7,606 nucleotides of DNA from an uncultured Thermomonas sp. (GTDB lineage Bacteria; Pseudomonadota; Gammaproteobacteria; Xanthomonadales; Xanthomonadaceae). Below the pieces are notes generated by a model, which searched no databases, was not told the DNA's origin, and was given only the letters and a program-made list of their open reading frames with translations. This document shows, piece by piece, positions 1 to 6,040 of this stretch. The DNA is taken from NCBI GenBank assembly GCA_946480065.1, contig CAMLJA010000088.1, positions 1 through 7,606 of the forward strand, written 5' to 3'. The translations under genes and the position numbers were made by a program. Each line of letters starts with the position of its first letter. Position 1 is the first letter of the stretch.

Positions 1-1
1 C

Positions 2-694
2 GGGCGCATCCCGGTGCTGGCCGGCACCGGCCAGTCGGGCACGGCGAAGACGAACCGCGCCGCCCGCCGCGCGGCGGCGCTGGGCGCCGACGCCGCGCTG
101 GTGGTGACCCCGCCGTACGTGCGCCCCACCCAGGCCGGGCTGCTGGCGCACTACCGCGCGGTCGCGGACGAGGGCGGGCTGCCTGTGGTGCTCTACAACG
201 TGCCCGGCCGCACCGGCTGCGACATGGCCGCGGAAACCACCGCCGAGCTGTCGCTGCACCCCAACATCGCCGGCATCAAGGAAGCGCGCGCCGACGCCGA
301 GCGCATGGACGCCCTGCTGCCGCTGCGGCGCAAGGACTTCGCCGTGCTCAGCGGCGACGACCCTACCGCGGTGCGGGCGATGCTGGCCGGCGCCGACGGC
401 GTGGTCTCGGTGGCCAGCAACGTGGTGCCCGCCGCGTTCGCGCGCCTGTGCGGGCTGGCGCTGGGCGGCGACGCCGCGCAGGCGATGGCGCTCGACATGC
501 GCCTGCATCCGCTCTACCACTTCCTGGGCGTGGAGCCCAACCCGATCCCGGTCAAGGCGCTGCTGGCGCTGTCCGGGATCGGCCACGGCCTGCGCCTGCC
601 GCTGCTGCCGCTATCATCGGCGCACGCCGCCGACGCGGCCTCGCTGCACGACGACGCCATCCGAATCGAACACCAATGCCGCGCCGCGGCCTGA
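2..694 (+). CDS. dapA: 4-hydroxy-tetrahydrodipicolinate synthase, 3' part (5' end outside window)
   Basis: DapA condenses pyruvate with aspartate semialdehyde, the first committed step of the diaminopimelate/lysine pathway, in the cytoplasm. The reading frame is already open at base 2 and gives 230 residues. Aligned by eye with E. coli DapA, residue 1 falls near E. coli position 69, so roughly 68 N-terminal residues are missing, including the Thr44/Thr45 region. Visible residues are Tyr39 in the YVRP motif (E. coli Tyr107), Tyr65 in YNVPGRTG (Tyr133), Arg70 (Arg138) and the Schiff-base lysine Lys93 in GIKEA (Lys161). VEPNPIPVK and LRLPLLPLS near the end are also typical. The C-terminus runs about six residues past the E. 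coli protein with a divergent sequence ending CRAAA. The GTG at base 14 is an internal valine codon, not the start. The lipoprotein gene follows 12 bases after the stop, suggesting cotranscription. Confidence 0.96.
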   Translation, partial: GRIPVLAGTGQSGTAKTNRAARRAAALGADAALVVTPPYVRPTQAGLLAHYRAVADEGGLPVVLYNVPGRTGCDMAAETTAELSLHPNIAGIKEARADAERMDALLPLRRKDFAVLSGDDPTAVRAMLAGADGVVSVASNVVPAAFARLCGLALGGDAAQAMALDMRLHPLYHFLGVEPNPIPVKALLALSGIGHGLRLPLLPLSSAHAADAASLHDDAIRIEHQCRAAA

Positions 695-706
695 CTGGAG
701 AACCCC

Positions 707-1228
707 ATGCGCCTGTCCCCCCGCCTGAACCGCGCCGCCGTCGCGCTGGCCGTGCTCGCCGTGGCCGGCGCCAGCGGCTGCGGCATGTTCGGCAAGAAGA
801 GCCAGCTGTACACCGAAAGCGCCGAAAGCCGCCCGCTGGAAGTGCCGCCGGACCTGGACCGCCCGTCCGCGGACCGCGCCATGACCCTGCCGGTGGCGGG
901 CGGCAGCGTGTCCGCTTCCGGCATGGCCGGCGGCGGCACTGCCGGCTCCAGCGCCGCCCCGGTCGGCTTCAGCGCCAGCGGCGACCGCGACGCCGTGTTC
1001 GCCCGGGTGGGCGAGGTGCTGGCCGCCACCGACGGCGTGACGATCGCCAGCAAGGCGCAGATCCTGGGCACCTACGACGTCGACTACATGGGCGCGAAGT
1101 TCCTGGTGCGGGTCACCAAGGCAGGCGACGGCGCCTACGTGTCCGCGGTGGATCCGCGCGGCCTGCCGCCCACCGGCGAGGCGCCGGTGAAGCTGATCGG
1201 CGCGCTGAAGGCGGCGCTGGTCCAGTAA
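707..1228 (+). CDS. BamC/NlpB-like lipoprotein, short form
   Basis: This encodes a predicted 173-residue lipoprotein. Residues 1-24 form a signal peptide with Arg residues and a hydrophobic Ala/Val/Leu stretch. It ends in a relaxed lipobox ASGC, so Cys25 would be lipidated after signal peptidase II cleavage. The residue after Cys25 is Gly, not the Asp that retains lipoproteins in the inner membrane, so outer-membrane sorting is expected. A tail with a PLEVPPDLDRP motif (residues 43-53) resembles the start of mature BamC proteins. A Gly/Ser/Ala-rich low-complexity linker follows (about 63-90), then one globular domain (about 91-173) with predicted helix-strand alternation. In E. coli bamC (nlpB, dapX) also lies directly after dapA, which supports the call. 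E. coli BamC is about twice as long with two helix-grip domains; here only one would fit. Start ATG 707 has TGGAG at 696-700. BamC-like identity is probable; a role in barrel assembly is inferred. Confidence 0.8.
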   Translation: MRLSPRLNRAAVALAVLAVAGASGCGMFGKKSQLYTESAESRPLEVPPDLDRPSADRAMTLPVAGGSVSASGMAGGGTAGSSAAPVGFSASGDRDAVFARVGEVLAATDGVTIASKAQILGTYDVDYMGAKFLVRVTKAGDGAYVSAVDPRGLPPTGEAPVKLIGALKAALVQ

Positions 1229-1250
1229 CGAGGGATCGGGGCCCCGCGGG

Positions 1251-1274
1251 GGCCGGGCGTCGCGCCCGGCCTTT
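1251..1274 (+). terminator. Intrinsic terminator after the lipoprotein gene
   Basis: A perfect 9-bp inverted repeat (GGCCGGGCG at 1251-1259, CGCCCGGCC at 1263-1271) encloses the 3-base loop TCG and is followed by TTT. It lies 22 bases after the lipoprotein stop and fits the end of the dapA-lipoprotein unit. The T run is short. On the minus strand the hairpin is followed by C rather than T, so it is a poor terminator for the convergent fdxA gene. Confidence 0.75.
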
Positions 1275-1325
1275 CGCCACGCCCACTGCAACCGCGGGGC
1301 GACGCCCGACGCGCCGCGCGCCCGC

Positions 1326-1649
1326 TCAGCGCTCCAGCAGCGGCAGCTTGTCCGGCTTGCCGTCCCACTCGGCCGCGTCCGGCAGCGGATCCTTGCGGGT
1401 CGTCAGCACCGGCCACTCCTTCGCCAGCTCGGCGTTGAGGCCCACGAACACTTCCTGGCCGGCGGGTACGTCCTCCTCGGGGAAGATCGCGCCGACCGGG
1501 CATTCCGGTTCGCACAGGGTGCAGTCGATGCACTCGTCGGGATCGATCACCAGGAAATTCGGGCCTTCGTGGAAGCAGTCCACCGGGCACACCTCCACGC
1601 AGTCGGTGTGCTTGCACTTGATGCAGTTCTCGGTGACGACGAAGGGCAT
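1326..1649 (-). CDS. fdxA: 7Fe ferredoxin ([3Fe-4S][4Fe-4S], FdxA type)
   Basis: This encodes a 107-residue soluble electron carrier close in sequence and length to Azotobacter vinelandii ferredoxin I. The frame is open upstream to 1850, but that extension crosses the tRNA gene and the family starts at [13 protein letters not shown], so the ATG at 1649 is chosen. By analogy with Azotobacter FdI, Cys9, Cys17 and Cys50 bind the [3Fe-4S] cluster. Cys21, Cys40, Cys43 and Cys46 bind the [4Fe-4S] cluster. Cys12 and Cys25 match the non-ligand cysteines. The C-terminal half ([22 protein letters not shown], ending LER) is also the FdI type. The ribosome site is weak (GGAT about 8 bases before the ATG). 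The gene stands alone, convergent with the lipoprotein gene and separated from the upstream tRNA by a strong terminator. Electron-transfer partners cannot be read from this context. Confidence 0.96.
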   Translation of the reverse strand: MPFVVTENCIKCKHTDCVEVCPVDCFHEGPNFLVIDPDECIDCTLCEPECPVGAIFPEEDVPAGQEVFVGLNAELAKEWPVLTTRKDPLPDAAEWDGKPDKLPLLER

Positions 1650-1683
1650 GGGAGATCCGTGGGGCGATGGCGCGATGGGGGCT

Positions 1684-1689
1684 AGTTTA
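1684..1689 (-). promoter_or_regulatory. Possible -10 element for fdxA
   Basis: On the minus strand the sequence TTAAACTAG forms an AT-rich patch in otherwise very GC-rich DNA. TAAACT matches the sigma-70 -10 consensus at four of six positions. It would place the start of transcription near 1677 and give a leader of about 28 bases before the fdxA ATG. I see no convincing -35 hexamer at 16-18 bases. The tRNA terminator upstream means fdxA needs a promoter in this interval, and this is the best candidate. Confidence 0.45.
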
Positions 1690-1761
1690 ACGCCGCGGCC
1701 CGGACAGGCGCAGCCGGCCGCGCTTTCGCGCGCTGTCGGGAGCCAGGGTCGGGCGCAAATG

Positions 1762-1792
1762 AAAAGGCCCGCGTCGACGACGCGGGCCTTTT
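1762..1792 (-). terminator. Strong intrinsic terminator after tRNA-Glu
   Basis: A perfect 14-bp inverted repeat runs from 1762-1775 (AAAAGGCCCGCGTC) to 1779-1792 (GACGCGGGCCTTTT) around a 3-base loop. The A and T flanks make it symmetric, so it can work in either direction. It starts 8 bases downstream of the encoded CCA end of the leftward tRNA, which identifies it as the tRNA terminator. It also insulates fdxA from tRNA transcription. Confidence 0.9.
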
Positions 1793-1800
1793 CGGATGGA

Positions 1801-1876
1801 TGGCGCTCCCTACGGGATTCGAACCCGTGTTTTAGCCTTGAGAGGGCCACGTCCTAGGCCTCTAGACGAAGGGAGC
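1801..1876 (-). tRNA. tRNA-Glu, anticodon CTC
   Basis: On the minus strand a 76-base cloverleaf can be folded. The 7-bp acceptor stem is GCTCCCT/AGGGAGC. The D arm begins GTCTAGAGGCC and closes with GGAC. The anticodon stem is TGGCC/GGCTA with loop CTCTCAA, and the T arm is ACGGG-TTCGAAT-CCCGT. The discriminator is G and CCA is encoded, its A at 1801. The anticodon CTC lies at 1840-1842 and reads GAG, the glutamate codon favoured in GC-rich genomes. The overall sequence resembles E. coli tRNA-Glu, including the TTCGTCTAGAGGCC block. The gene is a single-tRNA unit with its own promoter (1948-1977) and terminator (1762-1792). Confidence 0.97.
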
Positions 1877-1882
1877 AGGGAT

Positions 1883-1897
1883 CGCTGCGTGGCAGCG
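1883..1897 (-). other. Hairpin in the leader just before tRNA-Glu
   Basis: The 6-bp inverted repeat CGCTGC (1883-1888) and GCAGCG (1892-1897) encloses a 3-base loop, GTG on the plus strand. It ends 6 bases upstream of the mature tRNA 5' end, inside the predicted leader of about 64 bases. It could affect RNase P or endonuclease processing of the precursor, but in such GC-rich DNA a stem of this size could arise by chance. Confidence 0.35.
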
Positions 1898-1943
1898 CCG
1901 GCGGACGACCGGCCCGGCGGCGCGACGGGTCGCGTGCCGAGCT

Positions 1944-1952
1944 TGCTAGTAT
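1944..1952 (+). promoter_or_regulatory. Candidate extended -10 promoter for pcnB
   Basis: TGCTAGTAT is an extended -10 element (TG, one base, then TAGTAT with four of six matches to TATAAT). Transcription would start near 1959 and give a leader of about 60 bases to the pcnB ATG at 2021. No good -35 is present (GACGGG at 1924-1929), as is common for extended -10 promoters. It overlaps the opposite-strand -10 of tRNA-Glu almost completely, so the same bases may simply serve the tRNA. Confidence 0.4.
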
Positions 1953-1977
1953 AGGGGGCTGCATGTGCCGCTGGCAA
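1948..1977 (-). promoter_or_regulatory. Sigma-70 promoter of tRNA-Glu
   Basis: Read on the minus strand, the -35 is TTGCCA (1972-1977; four of six matches to TTGACA). The spacer is 18 bases and the -10 is TATACT (1948-1953; five of six matches to TATAAT). The predicted start is near 1941, about 64 bases before the mature tRNA 5' end. The match to consensus stands out against the GC-rich background and fits a strongly expressed stable-RNA gene. I do not see a clear GC-rich discriminator motif that would prove stringent control. Confidence 0.75.
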
Positions 1978-2020
1978 CGTGCCGACACCTTCATCGACAG
2001 ACGCGGCACGCCCGCAACGC

Positions 2021-3391
2021 ATGACCCAACCCGATACCCCGCACGCCCCCACCGCCCACCTCCCGCGCGTCATCCCGCGCGACGTCCACGGCATCTCGCG
2101 CAAGCAGATGAGCCAGAGCGCGCTGCGCGTCCTGTACCGGCTGCGCGAGGGCGGCTTCGGCGCGTTCCTGGTCGGCGGCGCGGTGCGCGACCTGCTGGTC
2201 GGCGGCGCGCCCAAGGACTTCGACGTGGCCACCGACGCCACCCCGGAGCAGGTCAAGGCGCTGTTCCGCAACTGCCGCCTGATCGGCCGCCGCTTCCGCC
2301 TGGCGCACGTCGTCTACGGCCGCGAGATCATCGAGGTGGCCACCTTCCGCGCCGGCAGCGGCGACGACGGCGACGGCGACCGCCAGGTGCATGCCGACGG
2401 CCGGGTGCTGCGCGACAACGTCTACGGCAACATCGAGGAAGACGCGGTGCGCCGCGACTTCACCGCCAACGCGCTCTACTACGCGATCGAGGACTTCTCG
2501 GTGCGCGACTACGTGGGCGGCTTCGACGACGTGCAGGCGCGCCTGCTGCGGCTGATCGGGGACCCGGAGGCCCGCTACCGCGAGGATCCGGTGCGGATGC
2601 TGCGCGCGGCGCGGCTGGCCGCCAAGCTGGGCTTCACCATCGAGCCGGGCACCGCCGGACCGATCCCGCGGCTGGCCGGCCTGCTGGGCGAGGCGGCGCC
2701 GGCGCGGCTGTTCGAGGAGACCCTGAAGCTGTTCCTGTCGGGACACGCGGTGGCCAGCTTCGAGCAGCTGGAGAGCCTGGGGCTGCTGCCCGCGCTGTTC
2801 CCGGAAACCGCGCAGGCGCTGGCCGCCAACAAGTCCGGCGCGCTGCGGCGGATGCTGGTGCAGGGGCTGCGCAACACCGACGCCCGCGTGGCCGCCGACG
2901 AGCCGGTCTCGCCCGCGTTCCTGTACGCCGTGCTGCTGTGGCCGGCGTACTGCCGGACGCTGGCGCTGCTGCAGTCGCAGGGCATGCATGCCGCCGAGGC
3001 CGAGCGCCGCGCCGCCGACCGCGTCACCCTGCACCAGGTGGACCGCACCGCGCTGCCCCGGCGGTTCTCGCTGCCGATGCAGGAGATCTGGCTGCTGCAG
3101 CCGCGGTTCTCCCAGCGCCAGCGCAAGCGCGTGTTCCGGCTGCTGGCGCACCCGCGCTTCCGCGCCGCGTTCGATTTCCTCGCGCTGCGGCTGGTGGCCT
3201 CGGACGCGCATGCCGACGACGTGGCGTTCTGGCGCGAGGCCCAGCTCCACCCCGCCGAGGCGGCCGCATCCGCGGTCCACGACGGCGAGGGCGGCATGGC
3301 CGGCGAGGACGCCGGCGAGGCGGGCGAGGGCGGGGCGCCGCGCAAGCGCCGCCGGCGCCGCCGCAAGCCGTCGGCGCAGGCCCCCGCGTGA
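2021..3391 (+). CDS. pcnB: Poly(A) polymerase I
   Basis: This 456-residue class II nucleotidyltransferase adds poly(A) tails to RNA 3' ends and so promotes RNA decay. Key sites are LVGGAVRDLL (50-59), then KDFD with the metal-binding Asp66 and Asp68. RNCRLIGRRFRLAHV (83-97) contains the motif that separates bacterial poly(A) polymerases from CCA-adding enzymes. EEDAVRRDFTANALYY (139-154) and REDPVRMLRAARLAAKLGF (187-205) follow. The C-terminus has an acidic Gly/Ala/Glu linker (421-438) and an Arg/Lys-rich tail (441-449), the latter typical of PcnB and probably RNA-binding. The ATG at 2021 is chosen because RVIPRD and ISRK align near the usual N-terminus. An upstream in-frame GTG at 1979 would add 14 residues and cannot be excluded; neither has a clear ribosome site. 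The stop overlaps the folK start. Confidence 0.95.
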   Translation: MTQPDTPHAPTAHLPRVIPRDVHGISRKQMSQSALRVLYRLREGGFGAFLVGGAVRDLLVGGAPKDFDVATDATPEQVKALFRNCRLIGRRFRLAHVVYGREIIEVATFRAGSGDDGDGDRQVHADGRVLRDNVYGNIEEDAVRRDFTANALYYAIEDFSVRDYVGGFDDVQARLLRLIGDPEARYREDPVRMLRAARLAAKLGFTIEPGTAGPIPRLAGLLGEAAPARLFEETLKLFLSGHAVASFEQLESLGLLPALFPETAQALAANKSGALRRMLVQGLRNTDARVAADEPVSPAFLYAVLLWPAYCRTLALLQSQGMHAAEAERRAADRVTLHQVDRTALPRRFSLPMQEIWLLQPRFSQRQRKRVFRLLAHPRFRAAFDFLALRLVASDAHADDVAFWREAQLHPAEAAASAVHDGEGGMAGEDAGEAGEGGAPRKRRRRRRKPSAQAPA

Positions 3392-3873
3392 TCCGCGCCG
3401 CGGTCGGGCTGGGCGCCAACCTGGGCGACCCCGCCGCGACCCTGCGCGAGGCGATCGCCGCGCTGGCGGCGCTGCCGGACAGCCGCCTGCTTGCGGCCTC
3501 GCGGCTGTACCGCACCCCGGCCTGGGGCCACACCGAGCAGCCCGACTTCGTCAACGCGGTGGCGCTGCTGGAGACGGCGCTGGCGCCGCGCGCGCTGCTG
3601 GACGCGCTGCTGGAGATCGAGCGCGCCAGCGGCCGCATCCGCGTCGACGGGGAGCGCTGGGGGCCGCGCGTGCTCGACCTCGACCTGCTCCTGTACGGCG
3701 ACGCAGAAGTCGACGAGCCCGGCCTGCGGGTCCCGCACCCGCACCTGCACGAACGCGCGTTCGCGCTGCTGCCGCTGCTCGAAGCCTGGCCCGACGCGGT
3801 CATTCCCGGCGTCGGCCCGGCACTCGCCTGCGTGGCGGCGATGGATGCCGGGGGCATCGTCGCGTTACCTTAG
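3388..3873 (+). CDS. folK: HPPK (6-hydroxymethyl-7,8-dihydropterin pyrophosphokinase)
   Basis: FolK transfers pyrophosphate from ATP to 6-hydroxymethyl-7,8-dihydropterin, the step before dihydropteroate synthase in folate synthesis. The 161-residue product matches the usual length (E. coli 159). GLGANLGDP (8-15) is the N-terminal substrate-site motif. [10 protein letters not shown] (38-47) and [13 protein letters not shown] (51-63) follow. The signature [16 protein letters not shown] (89-104) contains the magnesium-binding Asp97 and Asp99, and [16 protein letters not shown] (115-130) closes the core. The start is GTG at 3388, overlapping the pcnB stop as GTGA, with AGG about 7 bases upstream, so translational coupling to pcnB is likely. 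The last sense codons include TTA, and the stop is TAG, both rare in this window. PcnB-folK adjacency is widespread in gammaproteobacteria. Confidence 0.96.
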   Translation: MIRAAVGLGANLGDPAATLREAIAALAALPDSRLLAASRLYRTPAWGHTEQPDFVNAVALLETALAPRALLDALLEIERASGRIRVDGERWGPRVLDLDLLLYGDAEVDEPGLRVPHPHLHERAFALLPLLEAWPDAVIPGVGPALACVAAMDAGGIVALP

Positions 3874-3898
3874 CGGCCCCCGCGCCGCAGGACCCGCC

Positions 3899-4708
3899 AT
3901 GGCCGCCGACCCCGCACCCTGGACCGTGCCGATGCTGGCGCGCGCGCGCGCCGACGGCCGCAGGCTGGTGATGCTGACCTGCTACGACGCCAGCTTCGCC
4001 CGCGTGCTGGACGACAACGGCGTGGACCTGATCCTGGTCGGCGACTCGCTGGGGATGGTGGTGCAGGGCCACGACTCCACCCTGCCGGTGCGCGTGGACG
4101 ACATCGTCTACCACACCGCCGCGGTCGCGCGCGGCGCCCGCCGCGCGCTGAAGATCGCGGACTTCCCGTTCGGGTCCGATGGTTCCGCGCGCGAGGCGCA
4201 CGCCGCGGCGGTGCGCTTCGTCCAGGCCGGTGCCAGCATGGTCAAGCTGGAAGGCGCCGGCCACAAGCTGGACACCATCCGCTACCTGGTGGACCGCGAG
4301 ATCCCGGTCTGCGCGCACCTGGGCCTCACCCCGCAGTCGGTGCACCGCTTCGGCGGCTTCAAGGTGCAGGGCCGCGAGGACGCCGCCGCCGCGCGCCTGC
4401 GCGAGGACGCGCTGGCGGTGGCCGAGGCCGGCGCCGCGCTGCTGGTGCTGGAGGGCGTGCCGGCCGCGCTGGCCGCGGCGATCACCGCCGCCAGCCCGGT
4501 CCCGACCATCGGCATCGGCGCCGGCGCCGGCTGCGACGGCCAGGTGCTGGTGCTGCACGACCTGCTCGGCCTGGACACCGGCCACCGCAAGCCGAAGTTC
4601 GTAAAGGATTTCCTGGCCCAGGGCGGCTCGGTGGCAGGCGCGATCCGCGCCTATGCCGACGCCGTGCGCGCCGGCGCCTTCCCGGACGCCGGGCACAGCT
4701 ACGAATGA
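3899..4708 (+). CDS. panB: 3-methyl-2-oxobutanoate hydroxymethyltransferase
   Basis: PanB moves a hydroxymethyl group from 5,10-methylenetetrahydrofolate to 2-oxoisovalerate, giving ketopantoate, the first step of pantothenate synthesis. The 269-residue TIM-barrel protein has the expected length (E. coli 264). By comparison with E. coli PanB, metal-binding Asp49 lies in LVGDSLGM and Asp88 in IADFPF. Lys116 and Glu118 lie in MVKLEG, and the catalytic Glu185 in [37 protein letters not shown] and [15 protein letters not shown] are all conserved. ATG 3899 has AGGA at 3889-3892, 6 bases upstream, supporting this start over the internal ATG 11 codons later. It follows folK by 25 bases and its stop overlaps panC by 4 bases. 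Confidence 0.98.
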   Translation: MAADPAPWTVPMLARARADGRRLVMLTCYDASFARVLDDNGVDLILVGDSLGMVVQGHDSTLPVRVDDIVYHTAAVARGARRALKIADFPFGSDGSAREAHAAAVRFVQAGASMVKLEGAGHKLDTIRYLVDREIPVCAHLGLTPQSVHRFGGFKVQGREDAAAARLREDALAVAEAGAALLVLEGVPAALAAAITAASPVPTIGIGAGAGCDGQVLVLHDLLGLDTGHRKPKFVKDFLAQGGSVAGAIRAYADAVRAGAFPDAGHSYE

Positions 4709-5565
4709 GCGCGATCGCCATCCACCGCGAACTGGACGCGCTGCGCGCGCAGGTCGCCGGCTGGAAGCGCGACGGCCTGCGGGTCGGCTTCGTGCCGACC
4801 ATGGGCAACCTGCACGCCGGCCACCATTCGCTGGTGGCGCTGGCGCGGCGCCACGCCGACCGGGTGGTGGCCAGCGTGTTCGTCAATCCCACCCAGTTCG
4901 GCCCCGGCGAGGATTTCGCCCGCTACCCGCGCACGCCGGAACGGGACGCGGCCGGCCTGCAGGCCGCCGGCTGCGACGCGCTGTGGCTGCCGTCGGTGGA
5001 GGCGATGTATCCGTTCGGCGAGGCCGGCGCGGTGCGCGTGCACGTGCCCGGCGTCACCGACACCCTGGAAGGCGCACACCGGCCCGGGCACTTCGACGGC
5101 GTGGCCACGGTGGTGGCGCGGCTGTTCAACCAGGTGCAGCCGGACGTGGCCGCGTTCGGGCGCAAGGACTACCAGCAGCTGGCGGTGATCCGGCACCTGG
5201 TCCGCGACCTGGCCTTCCCGCTGGAGCTGCTGGCCGGCGAGACCCTGCGCGAAGCCGACGGCCTGGCGATGAGTTCGCGCAACCAGTACCTGTCGCCGGC
5301 CGAGCGCGCGGCGGCCCCGGCGATCCACCGCACCCTGCGGGCGATGCACGACGCGCTGGCGGCGGGCGCCCCGCGTGAGCGGGTGGAGGCCGACGCGGTG
5401 GCCGCGCTGCGCGCCGCCGGCTTCGACCCCGACTACGCGGCGGTGCGGCGGCCCGACCTGGCGCTGCCCGGCGCGGAGCGCGGCGGGCAGCGGGTCGCGC
5501 TGGTGGCGGCGCGGCTCGGGCGCACCCGGCTGATCGACAACCTGGAATTCGAACTGCCCGGTTGA
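4705..5565 (+). CDS. panC: Pantothenate synthetase (pantoate--beta-alanine ligase)
   Basis: PanC joins pantoate and beta-alanine using ATP, through a pantoyl-adenylate, to make pantothenate. The 286-residue product has the usual length. [14 protein letters not shown] (31-44) contains the HIGH-type nucleotide motif (His37, His40), with Asn where many family members have Ala. [16 protein letters not shown] (61-76) forms the pantoate site, with Gln64. [12 protein letters not shown] (126-137), FGRKDYQQL (151-159, Lys154 and Gln157) and the KMSKS-like MSSRNQYLS (189-197) complete the active site. ATG 4705 overlaps the panB stop in ATGA. No good ribosome site is visible, so translation is probably coupled to panB. 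Confidence 0.98.
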   Translation: MSAIAIHRELDALRAQVAGWKRDGLRVGFVPTMGNLHAGHHSLVALARRHADRVVASVFVNPTQFGPGEDFARYPRTPERDAAGLQAAGCDALWLPSVEAMYPFGEAGAVRVHVPGVTDTLEGAHRPGHFDGVATVVARLFNQVQPDVAAFGRKDYQQLAVIRHLVRDLAFPLELLAGETLREADGLAMSSRNQYLSPAERAAAPAIHRTLRAMHDALAAGAPRERVEADAVAALRAAGFDPDYAAVRRPDLALPGAERGGQRVALVAARLGRTRLIDNLEFELPG

Positions 5566-5587
5566 TCGGGGGCGCCGCGCCGGCATG

Positions 5588-5614
5588 TTGCGGTGCGGCA
5601 AGAGGCCCTATACT
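5588..5614 (+). promoter_or_regulatory. Probable sigma-70 promoter of panD (and pgi)
   Basis: TATACT at 5609-5614 matches the -10 consensus at five of six positions. TTGCGG at 5588-5593 is a possible -35, with a short 15-base spacer. Transcription would start near 5621, about 28 bases before the panD ATG. It sits in the only sizeable gap of the pan cluster (83 bases), which argues for a separate start for panD and the close-following pgi in addition to read-through from panC. Confidence 0.6.
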
Positions 5615-5648
5615 GCGCGCTGCCGCGCCGTTCCCCCGGAGTCGATCC

Positions 5649-6029
5649 ATGCAACTGACCCTGCTCAAGGCCAAGATCCACCGCGCCAGCGTCACCCACG
5701 CGGAGCTGCATTACGAAGGCTCCTGCGCGATCGACGGCCGCCTGCTCGACATCTCCGGGATCCGCGAGTACGAGCGCATCGAGATCTACAACGTCAACAA
5801 CGGCGAGCGCTTCGCCACCTACGCCATCCGCGGCGAGGAAGGCAGTGGCGTGATCTCGGTGAACGGCGCCGCCGCGCACAAGGCGCAGGTGGGCGACCTG
5901 GTCATCATCTGCGCCTACGGCCACTGCGACGAGGCCGAGGCCGCGCAGTACAAGCCCACCCTGGTGTACGTGGACCGCGAGAACCGCATGACCCACACCA
6001 ACCGCTCGATGCCGAAGCAGGCGGCCTGA
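5649..6029 (+). CDS. panD: Aspartate 1-decarboxylase (pyruvoyl enzyme)
   Basis: PanD decarboxylates aspartate to beta-alanine, the co-substrate of PanC. It is made as a proenzyme that cleaves itself to create a pyruvoyl group. At 126 residues it has exactly the E. coli length. The cleavage site HYEGSCAID gives Gly24-Ser25, so Ser25 becomes the pyruvoyl group. Lys9, Arg54, Tyr58 and Asn72 (in ISVNGAAAH) sit at the E. coli active-site positions. The frame is open upstream, but ATG 5649 fits the family N-terminus and has GGAG at 5638-5641, 7 bases away. Whether it needs a maturation helper like the enteric PanM/PanZ cannot be told; none is encoded here. It ends 11 bases before pgi. Confidence 0.98.
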   Translation: MQLTLLKAKIHRASVTHAELHYEGSCAIDGRLLDISGIREYERIEIYNVNNGERFATYAIRGEEGSGVISVNGAAAHKAQVGDLVIICAYGHCDEAEAAQYKPTLVYVDRENRMTHTNRSMPKQAA

Positions 6030-6040
6030 CCGCCAGCCGC

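Noticed and set aside
1650..1850. N-terminal extension of the fdxA frame up to 1850
   Set aside because: It would run through the tRNA-Glu gene and its terminator, and the family starts exactly at the ATG at 1649.
448..1857. A 469-codon open frame on the plus strand across the dapA end, the lipoprotein gene and antisense to fdxA and the tRNA
   Set aside because: It is very rich in Arg, Gly, Ala and Pro, typical of out-of-frame GC-rich DNA. It overlaps four better-supported genes and crosses a terminator.
1991..3280. A long minus-strand open frame opposite pcnB
   Set aside because: The product is a low-complexity Gln/Arg/Ala/Val-rich shadow of pcnB codons with no recognisable motif, and pcnB itself is unmistakable.
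1963..3387. An upstream frame fused to folK starting at 1963
   Set aside because: The part before 3388 is out-of-frame pcnB sequence rich in Arg/Ala/Gly. HPPK homology begins at the GTG at 3388.
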